A DNA stretch of 64,000 bases from Daejeonella rubra. Its GTDB lineage: Bacteria > Bacteroidota > Bacteroidia > Sphingobacteriales > Sphingobacteriaceae. The notes beneath the pieces are model-generated. The model was not told the DNA's origin. It was given only the letters and a program-made list of their open reading frames with translations, and did not search any database. Within the stretch, counting starts at the first letter, position 1, and each line of letters opens with the position of its first letter. Both the position numbers and the translations under genes were made by a program. Positions 34,114-42,680 of the stretch are shown here, piece by piece. The stretch covers positions 1-64,000 of the forward strand of contig NZ_FNHH01000012.1 of the NCBI RefSeq assembly GCF_900103545.1, read 5' to 3'.

Positions 34114-35886
34114 TTGAAACCAACAGATACCAAAAACCCGGAATACTTCCACAAGGTTGTGGATTGTCAGTATGCCTGCCCCGCACATACTCCGGTACCT
34201 GAATACATCAGGCTGATCGCAGCAGGAAAATATACAGAAGCTTACATGGTCAACTGGGAATCCAACGTATTCCCCGGAGTGCTTGGCCGCACCTGCGATC
34301 GTCCCTGCGAACCGGCATGCCGGCGCGGAAGGATCGAGGAAGAACCCGTGGCTATTTGTCGCCTGAAGCGTGTAGCCGCTGATAATAAAGACGATGTCAA
34401 GGCATTCATGCCCGCAATTCCTTCACAAATGAATGGAAAGCGGATAGCTCTGATTGGCGCAGGACCAGCATCCTTAACGGTAGCACGTGATCTTGCTCCC
34501 CTTGGCTATGAAATTCATTTGTATGATGAGCATGAGGCTGGCGGCGGAATGATGCGCAGTCAGATCCCCTCGTTCCGTTTACCCACTGAAGTTCTGAATG
34601 AAGAGGTAGGCTACATCCTGGATATGGGCATTCATACCCATTTCAAAACCTATGTTTCCAGCTTAAATGAAATTCTCGACAAGGGATACGATGCGGTTTT
34701 TGTAGGCACCGGTGCACCTCGCGGACGGAACCTCAACCTTCCCGGACGCGAAGAGGTCGGTAAAAATGTACATATCGGTATCGAGTGGCTTGCAAGTGTA
34801 GCCTTCGAGCATACGCATAAAATCGGAAAAAAGGTGATTGTTCTGGGTGGTGGTAATACTGCTATGGACTGCTGCCGTACCTCACGCCGTTTGGGTGGTG
34901 AGCAGGTAAAGGTAGTCGTACGCAGTCCTTTTTCTGAGATGAAAGCTTCCCCATGGGAAATTGAGGATGCCATGCATGAGGATATTCCAATTCTGGAGAA
35001 CCATGTGCCCAAATCTTTCGTGGTGGAAGATGGCAGCCTCAAAGGTATGTTTTTCGAAAAGGTGATGGCCGAATACGATGATAGCGGAAAGCGTCAGCTT
35101 GTCCCGGCCGGTGAACCGGATGTATTTATTGAAGCGGATGATGTACTGGTAGCTATCGGACAACAAAATAGCTTCCCATGGATCGAAAAAGAAACGGGCG
35201 TAAACTTTGACGAATGGGGAATGCCATTTGTTGATCGTGCCACACATCAATCATCCAACAAAAAGGTATTCTTTGGAGGTGATTCTGCTTTTGGTCCCAA
35301 GAATGTGATCACTGCCGTAGCCCACGGGCATCAGGCGGCTATTTCCATAGATCTTTATTGTCAGGGGACGGCCCTTACCGAGCGTCCTGCGCCCTTTACC
35401 AATCTTGTCAGCAAGAAAATGGGTATCCATGAATGGAGTTACGATAATGATGTGGTAAACGATCATCGTTTTATAGTGCCTCTGGCTGAGAAAAAAGCTG
35501 CTCTTTCTGATCGTAAACTCGAAGTGGAGCTAGGCTTTGACATAGCTACAGCAGTTAAGGAAGCCCATCGCTGCTTGAACTGTGATGTTCAGACTGTCTT
35601 CGAAAAGGATAAATGTATTGAATGCGATGCCTGTGTTGATATTTGTCCGACCTCCTGCATCACCTTTACCCTCAATGGAGAAGAAGAAGATCTCAGATCC
35701 CGCCTGAAAGCTCCGGCATTTAACCTCACACAAGACCTCTACGTATCCGATACCCTGCCCACCAAAAGGGTAATGGTTAAGGATGAAGACGTTTGTCTGC
35801 ATTGCGGCCTTTGCGCTGAGCGTTGCCCTACATCTGCATGGGATATGCAGCAATATTTGTATAAAGTTACCAAAGCATGCCACTAA
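34114..35886 (+). CDS. FAD-dependent NAD(P)H oxidoreductase with ferredoxin domains (GltD-like)
   Basis: A GltD/AegA-type flavoprotein. The N-terminal Fe-S domain has DCQYACPAHTPVPEY and RTCDRPCEPACRRG. An FAD site (IGAGPASLTVARDL) and an NAD(P) site (VLGGGNTAMDCCRTSRRLG) follow. Two 4Fe-4S motifs (CIECDACVDICPTSC, CLHCGLCAERCPTSAW) lie near the end. It is the first gene of an operon with a 2-oxoacid:ferredoxin oxidoreductase, whose alpha ORF begins at the base after its stop, so it probably moves electrons between ferredoxin and NAD(P)H. The start is TTG at 34114; no in-frame ATG lies closer to the conserved N-terminus. Confidence 0.93.
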   Translation: MKPTDTKNPEYFHKVVDCQYACPAHTPVPEYIRLIAAGKYTEAYMVNWESNVFPGVLGRTCDRPCEPACRRGRIEEEPVAICRLKRVAADNKDDVKAFMPAIPSQMNGKRIALIGAGPASLTVARDLAPLGYEIHLYDEHEAGGGMMRSQIPSFRLPTEVLNEEVGYILDMGIHTHFKTYVSSLNEILDKGYDAVFVGTGAPRGRNLNLPGREEVGKNVHIGIEWLASVAFEHTHKIGKKVIVLGGGNTAMDCCRTSRRLGGEQVKVVVRSPFSEMKASPWEIEDAMHEDIPILENHVPKSFVVEDGSLKGMFFEKVMAEYDDSGKRQLVPAGEPDVFIEADDVLVAIGQQNSFPWIEKETGVNFDEWGMPFVDRATHQSSNKKVFFGGDSAFGPKNVITAVAHGHQAAISIDLYCQGTALTERPAPFTNLVSKKMGIHEWSYDNDVVNDHRFIVPLAEKKAALSDRKLEVELGFDIATAVKEAHRCLNCDVQTVFEKDKCIECDACVDICPTSCITFTLNGEEEDLRSRLKAPAFNLTQDLYVSDTLPTKRVMVKDEDVCLHCGLCAERCPTSAWDMQQYLYKVTKACH

Positions 35887-37698
35887 ATGCCTAATTCTAA
35901 AGTCAACAATTTTGTCATACGTTTTGCAAACGTAAACGGTACGGGTTCTGCAAGTGCAAATTATCTGTTCGCCAAAGCTATTTTCAGGATGGGCGTTCCT
36001 GTAACTCCCAAAAATATTTTTCCTTCCAATATCCAGGGCTTACCCACCTGGTATGATGTCCGCGTAAGCGAAAAAGGCTATCTGGGCCGTCGTGAAGGGG
36101 TAGATATCATGGTTTGTGTGAATCCCCAGAGCATGCCCGATGATGTTCGCTCGGTGAGGAGCGGAGGATACTTCATTTATGATAGTACCAAAGCTTTGCA
36201 TCCGGAGTTGATCCGTAATGATGTGACCTATATTGGGATGCCATTGATGGAAATGTGCCTCCGGGAATTTACTGATCCGCGGCAGCGTCAGTTATTCAAG
36301 AACATCATCTACGTAGGTGCCCTTGCAGCATTGCTCGATATTGAGTTTGAGGTATTGGAGCAATTGCTTGCTGAGCAGTTCGAGGGTAAAGAAAAACTAA
36401 TCGGATTAAACATTAAGGCCCTTAAACTAGGCGTTCAGTACATAAATGATAATTTTTCCTTCCCGCTGGAGATCAGGCTGGAGAGGCGCGACCTTGTTGG
36501 GGATAAGATCCTGGTGGACGGTAATTCAGCATGCGGACTTGGAGCCGTGTATGGTGGTGCGACCGTTGTGGCCTGGTATCCGATCACTCCATCCACCTCG
36601 GTCGTTGAAGGATTTGAAACCTATGCCAAGAAGTTAAGGATCGATCCGGAGACAGGCAAAAAGAACTTTGCCATCGTACAGGCAGAAGATGAACTGGCCG
36701 CGATCGGCATGGTAATAGGCGCAAACTGGAATGGGGCACGTTCATTTACCGCAACCAGCGGACCCGGATTATCATTGATGAACGAGTTTTTGGGATTGGC
36801 TTATTTTGCGGAAATACCAACCGTATTGATCGATGTTCAGCGTACCGGTCCCTCAACGGGGATGCCGACACGTACCCAGCAATCTGATATTTTACTGGCG
36901 GCCTATGCATCCCATGGAGATACCAAGCAGGTTTTAATCTTCCCATCCACCCCGAAGGAATGTTTTGAAATGACTGCCGAATCTTTTGACCTGGCAGAAT
37001 TATTACAAACACCAATCATCCTGATGACCGACCTGGACCTGGGTATGAATGACCATATGTCCGAGCCATTTGTATGGGATGATAACAAACAATATAATAG
37101 GGGTAAGGTTTTGGATGCCCAGCAGCTGGAAGAATTGCCGCGATTTGGCCGTTACCTGGATGTGGATGGCGATGGAATCACTTACCGTACCATCCCTGGA
37201 ACGCATCCAACCAAGGGTTCATTCTTTACCCGCGGGACTTCCAGAGATGAGTATGCAGCTTATACCGAAGATGGAAGCGTATACGCACGAAATATGGAAA
37301 GGCTCTTAAAGAAATGGGATACCGCAAAAAATATCGTTCCGGCGCCTGTTCTGTATCAGTCGGAAAATAAGAGTCCCTACGGACTGATCTTCTTTGGAAC
37401 ATCCACTTATTCTGCGGAGGAGGCAATGGATGATATGGAGGCCTCTGGAATCGTTTTTGATGCAATGAGATTGAAGTCCTTCCCGTTCAATAAAACAGTT
37501 GAAGATTTTATTCATTCGCATGAGATGGTATTCATCATTGAACAAAACAGGGACGCTCAGATGCGCAGCCTGCTGATCAATGAGCTGAATGTAAACCCTC
37601 AGAAAATGATCTCTGTTCTGAACTTTGACGGTATGCCGATCACTGCTCAGTTCATCACAAGCCAGATCAATAAAACTTTATCCCCGGCCATTAATTAA
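35887..37698 (+). CDS. korA: 2-oxoacid:ferredoxin oxidoreductase, fused gamma-alpha subunit
   Basis: One half of a thiamine-diphosphate enzyme that interconverts a 2-oxoacid plus CoA with acyl-CoA, CO2 and reduced ferredoxin. The N-terminal 190 residues are the gamma domain (FVIRFANVNGTGSASANYLF). The alpha pyrimidine-binding domain follows (GNSACGLGAVYGGATVVAWY, PITPSTSVVEGFETYA, QAEDELAAIGMVIGANWNGA, TATSGPGLSLMNEFLGLAYF). The 603-residue fused form is usual in Bacteroidota 2-oxoglutarate-type enzymes. Its ATG directly follows the upstream stop. Preference for 2-oxoglutarate over pyruvate is inferred from family habit. Confidence 0.93.
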   Translation: MPNSKVNNFVIRFANVNGTGSASANYLFAKAIFRMGVPVTPKNIFPSNIQGLPTWYDVRVSEKGYLGRREGVDIMVCVNPQSMPDDVRSVRSGGYFIYDSTKALHPELIRNDVTYIGMPLMEMCLREFTDPRQRQLFKNIIYVGALAALLDIEFEVLEQLLAEQFEGKEKLIGLNIKALKLGVQYINDNFSFPLEIRLERRDLVGDKILVDGNSACGLGAVYGGATVVAWYPITPSTSVVEGFETYAKKLRIDPETGKKNFAIVQAEDELAAIGMVIGANWNGARSFTATSGPGLSLMNEFLGLAYFAEIPTVLIDVQRTGPSTGMPTRTQQSDILLAAYASHGDTKQVLIFPSTPKECFEMTAESFDLAELLQTPIILMTDLDLGMNDHMSEPFVWDDNKQYNRGKVLDAQQLEELPRFGRYLDVDGDGITYRTIPGTHPTKGSFFTRGTSRDEYAAYTEDGSVYARNMERLLKKWDTAKNIVPAPVLYQSENKSPYGLIFFGTSTYSAEEAMDDMEASGIVFDAMRLKSFPFNKTVEDFIHSHEMVFIIEQNRDAQMRSLLINELNVNPQKMISVLNFDGMPITAQFITSQINKTLSPAIN

Positions 37699-37720
37699 CA
37701 CAGCAGCTACTAATAAATTT

Positions 37721-38773
37721 ATGACCTATATACGTCCAAAATTCCGTCATCCTGATTTGCCAAAGAATGATCTCGGATATACTACTAAGGAATACGAAGG
37801 CTCTCTATCTACTTTATGTGCCGGCTGCGGACATGATTCTATCAGCGCAAGCATCATAGAGGCCTGTTTTGAGCTTTCCATACCTCCGCATAGGATTGCT
37901 AAATTATCTGGTATCGGCTGCTCATCTAAAACGCCGACCTATTTCCTTGGTAATTCGCATGGTTTTAACTCGGTTCATGGAAGAATGCCTTCTGTTGCTA
38001 CCGGTGCTAATATGGCCAACCGCGAACTTACTTATATTGGTGTGTCGGGCGATGGGGATACAGCTTCCATTGGTATGGGACAGTTTGTCCATGTGATCCG
38101 CCGTAACCTGAATATGGTTTATATTGTGATGAATAATGGCTGCTACGGACTGACCAAGGGACAGGATTCTGCGACAGCTGATGAAGGATCAAAAAGCAAG
38201 GCAGGGTCTGTGAATCCCTTTCAGCCGATCGACCTCGCCGGACTGGCACTGGAGCTTGGAGCAAGCTTCGTGGCGCAGAGCTTTTCGGGAGATAAGCAGC
38301 AGTTGATCCCACTGATCAAGGCGGCTATCAGTCACCAGGGATTTGCCTTCATCAATGTTATTTCTCCATGTGTAACCTTCAATAATAACCCCGGATCTAC
38401 CAAATCATATGATTATGTGCGGGAGCATATTGAATCAACCGGAAAAACTGACCTGGTACCTGAAAAAACAGAGATATTGACCAGCTATGAAAGTGGTACC
38501 GGTACGAATGTGATGATGCATGACGGGACGTATATCCGACTGGAGAAACTCGCTTCCAACCGTAATCCATTCGACCGAATGGGTGCCATGAATGCCCTGC
38601 AGAATGCCAGGAACAGAAGTGAGATCCTGACCGGATTGCTTTTTGTTGAAAAGGAAACGGAAAACCTGCACCAAACGATAAACTCATCGGACAGGCCGCT
38701 CAATACCCTGATGCAAGAGGAATTATGCCCTGGCTCTTCGGTACTGGCGGATATTAATGATGAATTGCGATAA
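37721..38773 (+). CDS. korB: 2-oxoacid:ferredoxin oxidoreductase, beta subunit
   Basis: The TPP-binding subunit of the same enzyme. The Cys-containing cluster region begins TLCAGCGHDSISASIIEACF. The TPP motif is GVSGDGDTASIGMGQFVHVI followed by MNNGCYGLTKGQDS. The frame extends upstream to 37625 inside korA, but the ATG at 37721 (MTYIRPKFRHPD) is 22 bases after the korA stop and begins the conserved part, so I choose it. The subunit is about 350 residues. It closes the operon; a weak hairpin AAGGCT/AGCCTT (38772-38790) follows. Confidence 0.93.
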   Translation: MTYIRPKFRHPDLPKNDLGYTTKEYEGSLSTLCAGCGHDSISASIIEACFELSIPPHRIAKLSGIGCSSKTPTYFLGNSHGFNSVHGRMPSVATGANMANRELTYIGVSGDGDTASIGMGQFVHVIRRNLNMVYIVMNNGCYGLTKGQDSATADEGSKSKAGSVNPFQPIDLAGLALELGASFVAQSFSGDKQQLIPLIKAAISHQGFAFINVISPCVTFNNNPGSTKSYDYVREHIESTGKTDLVPEKTEILTSYESGTGTNVMMHDGTYIRLEKLASNRNPFDRMGAMNALQNARNRSEILTGLLFVEKETENLHQTINSSDRPLNTLMQEELCPGSSVLADINDELR

Positions 38774-38808
38774 GGCTTTTTTATAGCCTTGGTTTTGACA
38801 GAATTTAA

Positions 38809-38816
38809 TAATTTTG
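38809..38816 (+). promoter_or_regulatory. -7 box of tRNA-Val promoter
   Basis: TAATTTTG fits TAnnTTTG and lies 10 bases before the mature tRNA 5' end. A TTG at 38789-38791 could serve as the -33 element. Confidence 0.45.
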
Positions 38817-38826
38817 GTTTCCAAAG

Positions 38827-38901
38827 GGGAAATTAGCTCAGCTGGTTTAGAGCACTACCTCGACAAGGTAGGGGTCGCTGGTTCGAACCCAGTATTTCCC
38901 A
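38827..38901 (+). tRNA. tRNA-Val (GAC)
   Basis: A 75-nt cloverleaf: acceptor GGGAAAT/ATTTCCC, D-stem GCTC/GAGC, anticodon stem CTACC/GGTAG, loop TCGACAA, and T-arm GCTGG-TTCGAAC-CCAGT. The anticodon reads GAC. Position 33 is C instead of the nearly universal U. CCA is not encoded. A terminator hairpin (GGTCTTAGA/TTCTAAGGCC, 38909-38930) with eight T follows. Confidence 0.85.
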
Positions 38902-38907
38902 CGGATG

Positions 38908-38939
38908 AGGTCTTAGAGAATTCTAAGGCCTTTTTTTTG
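38908..38939 (+). terminator. Terminator after tRNA-Val
   Basis: An imperfect stem GGTCTTAGA/TCTAAGGCC with a short loop is followed by a run of eight T. Confidence 0.8.
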
Positions 38940-39088
38940 GAGTTTTCCGAGGGATTGCTTCCTTCCCGGATCTACCGGAAACAAAATTTTAAAGAATTGT
39001 GATTTTACAAATGAATCACCTGCTCTTTATTGCCCATTTAATAGCCTTTTATGTTTCTCAATCTCTTTTAATTTCAGAACCAATTACT

Positions 39089-39109
39089 TACCTTTGACGT
39101 TAGTAACGT
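39089..39109 (+). promoter_or_regulatory. higBA promoter and operator
   Basis: TACCTTTG at 39089-39096 matches the TAnnTTTG -7 box. It is followed immediately by the perfect palindrome ACGTTA-G-TAACGT (39097-39109), which would cover the transcription start. That is the expected place for HigA-mediated autorepression. Confidence 0.65.
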
Positions 39110-39122
39110 TTAGCATTAGTAA

Positions 39123-39404
39123 ATGATTGTTTCATTCGGCAATAAAGAAACCCGTCAGATTTGGGAAGGAGAAAGAATTCGGGGGCTTCCTGTGGAATTA
39201 CAGGAAACTACCAGAAGAAAGCTCAGGATGCTTAACAACTCCCAAAATATATCGGATCTAATGATTCCACCCTCAAACAGGTTGGAAAAACTGAAGGGAA
39301 ATTTAAAAGCCTTTTACTCCATTCGAATAAATGACCAATGGAGAATTATCTTTCAATGGAAGAATGGAAATGCTGAACTGGTGGAATTGATAGACTATCA
39401 TTAA
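39123..39404 (+). CDS. higB: HigB-type toxin (RelE fold mRNA interferase)
   Basis: A 93-residue RelE/ParE-superfamily toxin. It has the HigB-type N-terminus (MIVSFGNKETRQIWEGER), the middle RKLRMLNNSQNISDLMIPPS and the C-terminal core KAFYSIRINDQWRIIFQW. HigB family members cut mRNA on the ribosome. The toxin precedes the antitoxin, the usual order for hig. Only 10 bases separate it from higA. It opens the accessory region of small genes. Confidence 0.93.
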   Translation: MIVSFGNKETRQIWEGERIRGLPVELQETTRRKLRMLNNSQNISDLMIPPSNRLEKLKGNLKAFYSIRINDQWRIIFQWKNGNAELVELIDYH

Positions 39405-39414
39405 AATATTAAAG

Positions 39415-39714
39415 ATGGAAAAGTTAAAAAATATTCATCCCGGTGAGATTCTGATTGAAGAATTTCTAAAGCCATTATCAATTAGTGCTTACAGGCTTTC
39501 AAAAGATATTGGGATCCCACAAACGCGGATTTCCGAAATAATCAAAGGAAACAGGCGCATAACTGCAGATACCGCCCTAAGGCTATCCCGTTATTTTGGA
39601 AATAGTGCCAAATTCTGGCTTGGTTTACAGGATGATTATGATATCGAAGAGGAAGAAAGCCAAAAGAAAACGGAATTGAATGCCATCAAACTGCACAGGG
39701 ATCACGCAGCCTGA
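39415..39714 (+). CDS. higA: HigA-type antitoxin (XRE/HigA family)
   Basis: A 99-residue helix-turn-helix antitoxin that neutralises HigB and binds its own promoter. It has the HigA start IHPGEILIEEFLKPLSISAY, the HTH RLSKDIGIPQTRISEIIKGN and the tail LSRYFGNSAKFWLGLQDDYD. The C-terminal 20 residues are charged. It follows higB by 10 bases. Confidence 0.94.
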   Translation: MEKLKNIHPGEILIEEFLKPLSISAYRLSKDIGIPQTRISEIIKGNRRITADTALRLSRYFGNSAKFWLGLQDDYDIEEEESQKKTELNAIKLHRDHAA

Positions 39715-39769
39715 CAAGAAATAAATGCAATTCCTCAGGTTGATGTTTTTACCGACCGATTTTATCTTT

Positions 39770-40040
39770 CCTGCGGTCGGTGTTGTCACCGTACCGCATT
39801 ACTTTCCCCTCGGTCGCTATTATTACCAACCGCATTACTTGATATCTTGAGTTTAAGGTCCTGGTATACTCCTGGTGGTCTTAATGCTGTCTTATGTTTC
39901 GGGTTTAATAAAAAGTATTGAATTTTTGAATCACAGGCACTTACAAGCTGGGTTTAGCTCAATATTTTCAGTTTGGCTTAGGATATCCTGCTGACAATGA
40001 GCATATTTAATAAAGGATGATAAATAAGCCACAATACCCC
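39770..40040 (+). repeat. Dispersed repeat R, copy 1
   Basis: It begins with the palindromic core CTGCGGTCGG...CCGTACCGCA and continues through TATCTTGAGTTTAAG, TTTCGGGTTTAATAAAAAGT, a TGACAATGAGCATATTTAAT stretch and CCACAATACCC. Copies 2 (42334-42573) and 3 (44882-45090) share the same order of blocks. After this copy, GTTAGCGG at 40085-40092 resembles an integron attC core site. No protein is encoded. Confidence 0.88.
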
Positions 40041-40160
40041 AGGGTTTGGTGGGCTTGTGGTAGTTTTGATACCATTATATACAAGTTAGCGGTCATGCTC
40101 GAACGTCATTGTAAACTTGTGGTACCTATATAAGATAAACAGAAAATCAATTACAACAAT

Positions 40161-40727
40161 ATGAAACGAGGCACATTTATATTTTCAGCACTTGCACTCT
40201 TTCCATTGAGTATGTTTGCTAAAATTAAAAACACCATTCTTATGAGGCCAAAAAAGGGATTTAAAGTAAGTGCCGGTGAAGCCAGATTTGGAGAGCACTT
40301 TAAAATGAAAGGTGTTACACTAAACACTTTAGACCTCAAAATATCAGGGAATGACACTGAAAACGATTTAGCTGTGTTTGAGCAAACCGGACTTACACCG
40401 AATGGTGGGCCTCCATTGCATATTCACCCATTCCAGGACGAATGGTTTTATGTCATTGATGGAGAGTATCTATTTCAAGTTGGTGACGACAAATATCAAA
40501 TGAAATCAGGTGACACCATTTTTCTTCCAAGAAATGTGCAACACGCCTTCATACAGTTGACAGAAAAAGGAAAGATGATTGTTTCCTATTTGCCATCAGG
40601 AAAGATGGAAGCATTTTTTAAGGTTACCGACAAATGGACTTCCCCGCCGACAAAAGAAGAAATTGCAAAGGTTTTTGCAGACCATGACATGAAAGTTGTT
40701 GGCGCACCACTGACAGCTGGCAAGTAA
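40161..40727 (+). CDS. Cupin domain protein
   Basis: A 188-residue protein with one cupin barrel. The first motif reads GPPLHIHPFQDEWFYVIDGE (His, His and Glu as likely metal ligands), and the second is SGDTIFLPRNVQHAF with the third His. The N-terminus (KRGTFIFSALALFPLSMFAK) looks like a signal peptide. Cupins of this type are dioxygenases or isomerases, but the substrate is unknown. It is the first gene of the run of unrelated small genes between attC-like hairpins. Confidence 0.85.
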   Translation: MKRGTFIFSALALFPLSMFAKIKNTILMRPKKGFKVSAGEARFGEHFKMKGVTLNTLDLKISGNDTENDLAVFEQTGLTPNGGPPLHIHPFQDEWFYVIDGEYLFQVGDDKYQMKSGDTIFLPRNVQHAFIQLTEKGKMIVSYLPSGKMEAFFKVTDKWTSPPTKEEIAKVFADHDMKVVGAPLTAGK

Positions 40728-40743
40728 TGTAAAAAGCACGAAC

Positions 40744-40878
40744 TGCCAACAGCACATTTGCATCAGGCGGGGGGGGGGCGTGCTCCGCAGACAGTTTTTT
40801 GGTAGCCAAAAGTTTTGTGCTCCGGAAAAACATTTGTGCTGAGAAGCCTGCCTATTGCAAATCTGCAAAACATTGGCG
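40744..40878 (+). repeat. attC-like long hairpin E1
   Basis: Outer ends TGCCAAC (40744-40750) and ATTGGCG (40872-40878) frame inner arms 40752-40771 and 40847-40866, which pair at 16 of 20 positions. The central part holds GTGCTCCGCAGACAGTTT, which is shared with the element at 43.6 kb. A run of ten G occurs at the inner edge of the left arm. It sits between two genes with no terminator of the classical type. Confidence 0.75.
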
Positions 40879-40933
40879 CCAGGCATGACAAAACACATTT
40901 TAAATTATAAACAAAGAAAAAACATTATAAGAA

Positions 40934-41515
40934 ATGACTGAAAAATCAACAATCGGACAATTAAATAAGTCTGACACGTTCAGACAAGCTCAAACAGATA
41001 TGTGTAAAGGTTATGCGAATGGCTCCATTGGCATAATTGTTTCAGGGCTTATTTGGCTCATTTCTGCAATTATATCTTTTCAATATTCTGATAAACAAGC
41101 TGTCTGGACACTTTTGATTGGAGGAATGTTTATCCATCCTGTGGGAGTGCTTCTAAGCAAAATAATTGGACTAAGTGGGACACATACAAAGGGTAATCCA
41201 TTGGGAAACCTGGCTATGGAAGGGACAATATTTATGATCATGTGTTTACCTCTCGCTTTTGGACTTTCATTACAACATACGGAATGGTTTTTTCAAGGTA
41301 TGCTTCTGATTATTGGTGGAAGATATTTGACGTTTGCGTCTATTTATGGCTTAAGACTTTATTGGATTTTAGGAGCCATTTTAGGACTTGCTGCATACTT
41401 GTTATTTTACTTTAAAGTACAATCTTTTGGTTCTTTGTTAACAGGTTCGCTTATTGAAATTTCGTTTGGACTTTTGATGTTTTTCTCTTTCCGAAGAGAC
41501 AATTTAAAGGCTTAG
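40934..41515 (+). CDS. Integral membrane protein (DUF7010-like)
   Basis: A 193-residue protein with about six predicted membrane helices (GSIGIIVSGLIWLISAIISF, WTLLIGGMFIHPVGVLLSKI and so on), ending in a basic cytoplasmic tail. It resembles the DUF7010 family of uncharacterised membrane proteins. It is a single gene between attC-like hairpins, as are its neighbours. Function unknown. Confidence 0.75.
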   Translation: MTEKSTIGQLNKSDTFRQAQTDMCKGYANGSIGIIVSGLIWLISAIISFQYSDKQAVWTLLIGGMFIHPVGVLLSKIIGLSGTHTKGNPLGNLAMEGTIFMIMCLPLAFGLSLQHTEWFFQGMLLIIGGRYLTFASIYGLRLYWILGAILGLAAYLLFYFKVQSFGSLLTGSLIEISFGLLMFFSFRRDNLKA

Positions 41516-41733
41516 AGTTAACATCATTAACCGAAATGCCTGCTATCAAGCACTTACCCAAATTGGCGGTTCAGTGGTTAACCTGCCTTGCCGGCAGGCA
41601 GGTCAAGTTTTGTTCTTTTATGAATTTTGTGCCTGGCTGACAGTTATTGCTTCGAAATCGCAACCTTCGGGTAGTTGCGGAACGAAATCAATTGTTCTAT
41701 GGACAACAGAGACACAATCAAAAAGACAGAAAA

Positions 41734-42222
41734 ATGGAAACAGAAAAACCATTAGTAAACAAAAAATATTTGCTGGAAAAATTTCCAGGGAAAGGCGGTT
41801 GGACTTATGCTGCTATTTCCGAAGTTTTGCGAGACAAACATTCGCCTTTTGGTTGGGTTAAGGTAAAAGGACACATTGACAACTATGAGATTAAAAACTA
41901 TAAGTTAATGCCAATGGGCAACGGAAAACTTTTCTTACCTATTAAGGCAGACATCAGAAAGAAAATAGGTAAGAAGGAAGGTGACTGGGTTAATGTAGTT
42001 TTATTTGCAGACAAGGCACCGACAGAAATACCAGAAGAATTTTTAGAATGTTTAAGGGAAGACCCACTTGCACACAATTCATTTTTGACTTACACAGATG
42101 GACAAAAGAAAGAATTTTTAGATTGGATCTATTCAGCCAAAACGGACGACACAAAAGTTGAGAGAATTGCTGAAACCCTTAACAAACTTGTGAAACGAGA
42201 AAAACTCAGGGACAAGAAATGA
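41734..42222 (+). CDS. YdeI/OmdA-associated DUF1905-type protein
   Basis: A 162-residue protein with an N-terminal DUF1905-like barrel (WVKVKGHIDNYEIKNYKLMP, IKADIRKKIGKKEGDWVNVV) and a C-terminal YdeI-type helical part (HNSFLTYTDGQKKEFLDWIY, IAETLNKLVKREK). The family is linked to bacteriocin or stress tolerance, without a proven mechanism. The open frame reaches back to 41647, but those codons lie in a hairpin region, so ATG 41734 (METEKPLVNKKYLLEKFPG) is chosen. Confidence 0.85.
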   Translation: METEKPLVNKKYLLEKFPGKGGWTYAAISEVLRDKHSPFGWVKVKGHIDNYEIKNYKLMPMGNGKLFLPIKADIRKKIGKKEGDWVNVVLFADKAPTEIPEEFLECLREDPLAHNSFLTYTDGQKKEFLDWIYSAKTDDTKVERIAETLNKLVKREKLRDKK

Positions 42223-42253
42223 TAAAATTGATAGAACAGAAAGAACAACGAAC

Positions 42254-42623
42254 CGCTAACATTCATTTTGCAAAAGCGGGGATTTCGTGATTATTTGAAA
42301 GTAAAGTTTTAAATCCAAGCTCTGTACTTTTTTCCTGTGGTCGGTGTTGTCCGTACCGCATTACTATATATCTTGAGTTTAAGATCCCGGTATACCCTGG
42401 TGGATCTCAGCTGCTTCTTGTTTTGTATTTTGACTTTAATAAAAATTATTGGATTACTGCATCACACGCGTTTGCTAGCTTGGTTTTATCCAAATATTCT
42501 CAGTATGTCTTAGGATATTCTTCTGACAATGAGCATATTTAATGAAGGATGATAAATAAACCACAATACCCCCGGATTTGCTGAGCTTGTGGCAATTTAT
42601 TAGCCATATATGCAAATTAGGCG
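42254..42623 (+). repeat. attC-like end sites flanking dispersed repeat R, copy 2
   Basis: CGCTAAC at 42254-42260 is followed by TTTTGCAAAAGCGGGGATTTCGTG, the same layout as the left half of E1 and E3. Repeat R copy 2 (42334-42573) then occupies the middle, and ATTAGGCG (42616-42623), close to the classical GTTAGGC core, lies on the right. The R copy could be an insertion into an attC-like site. Confidence 0.6.
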
Positions 42624-42680
42624 TAATGCTATGGCGACAGTGCAAACCCGAACCGACAGTGCAAAAAACAACTTTGACAA

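Noticed and set aside
39097..39714. HigBA as an abortive-infection system
   Set aside because: Nothing in the sequence ties it to phage defence; stabilising the gene array is at least as likely.
40762..40780. Run of ten G in E1 as a G-quadruplex regulator
   Set aside because: A single G-run without spaced G-tracts; it could equally be replication slippage or a read error.
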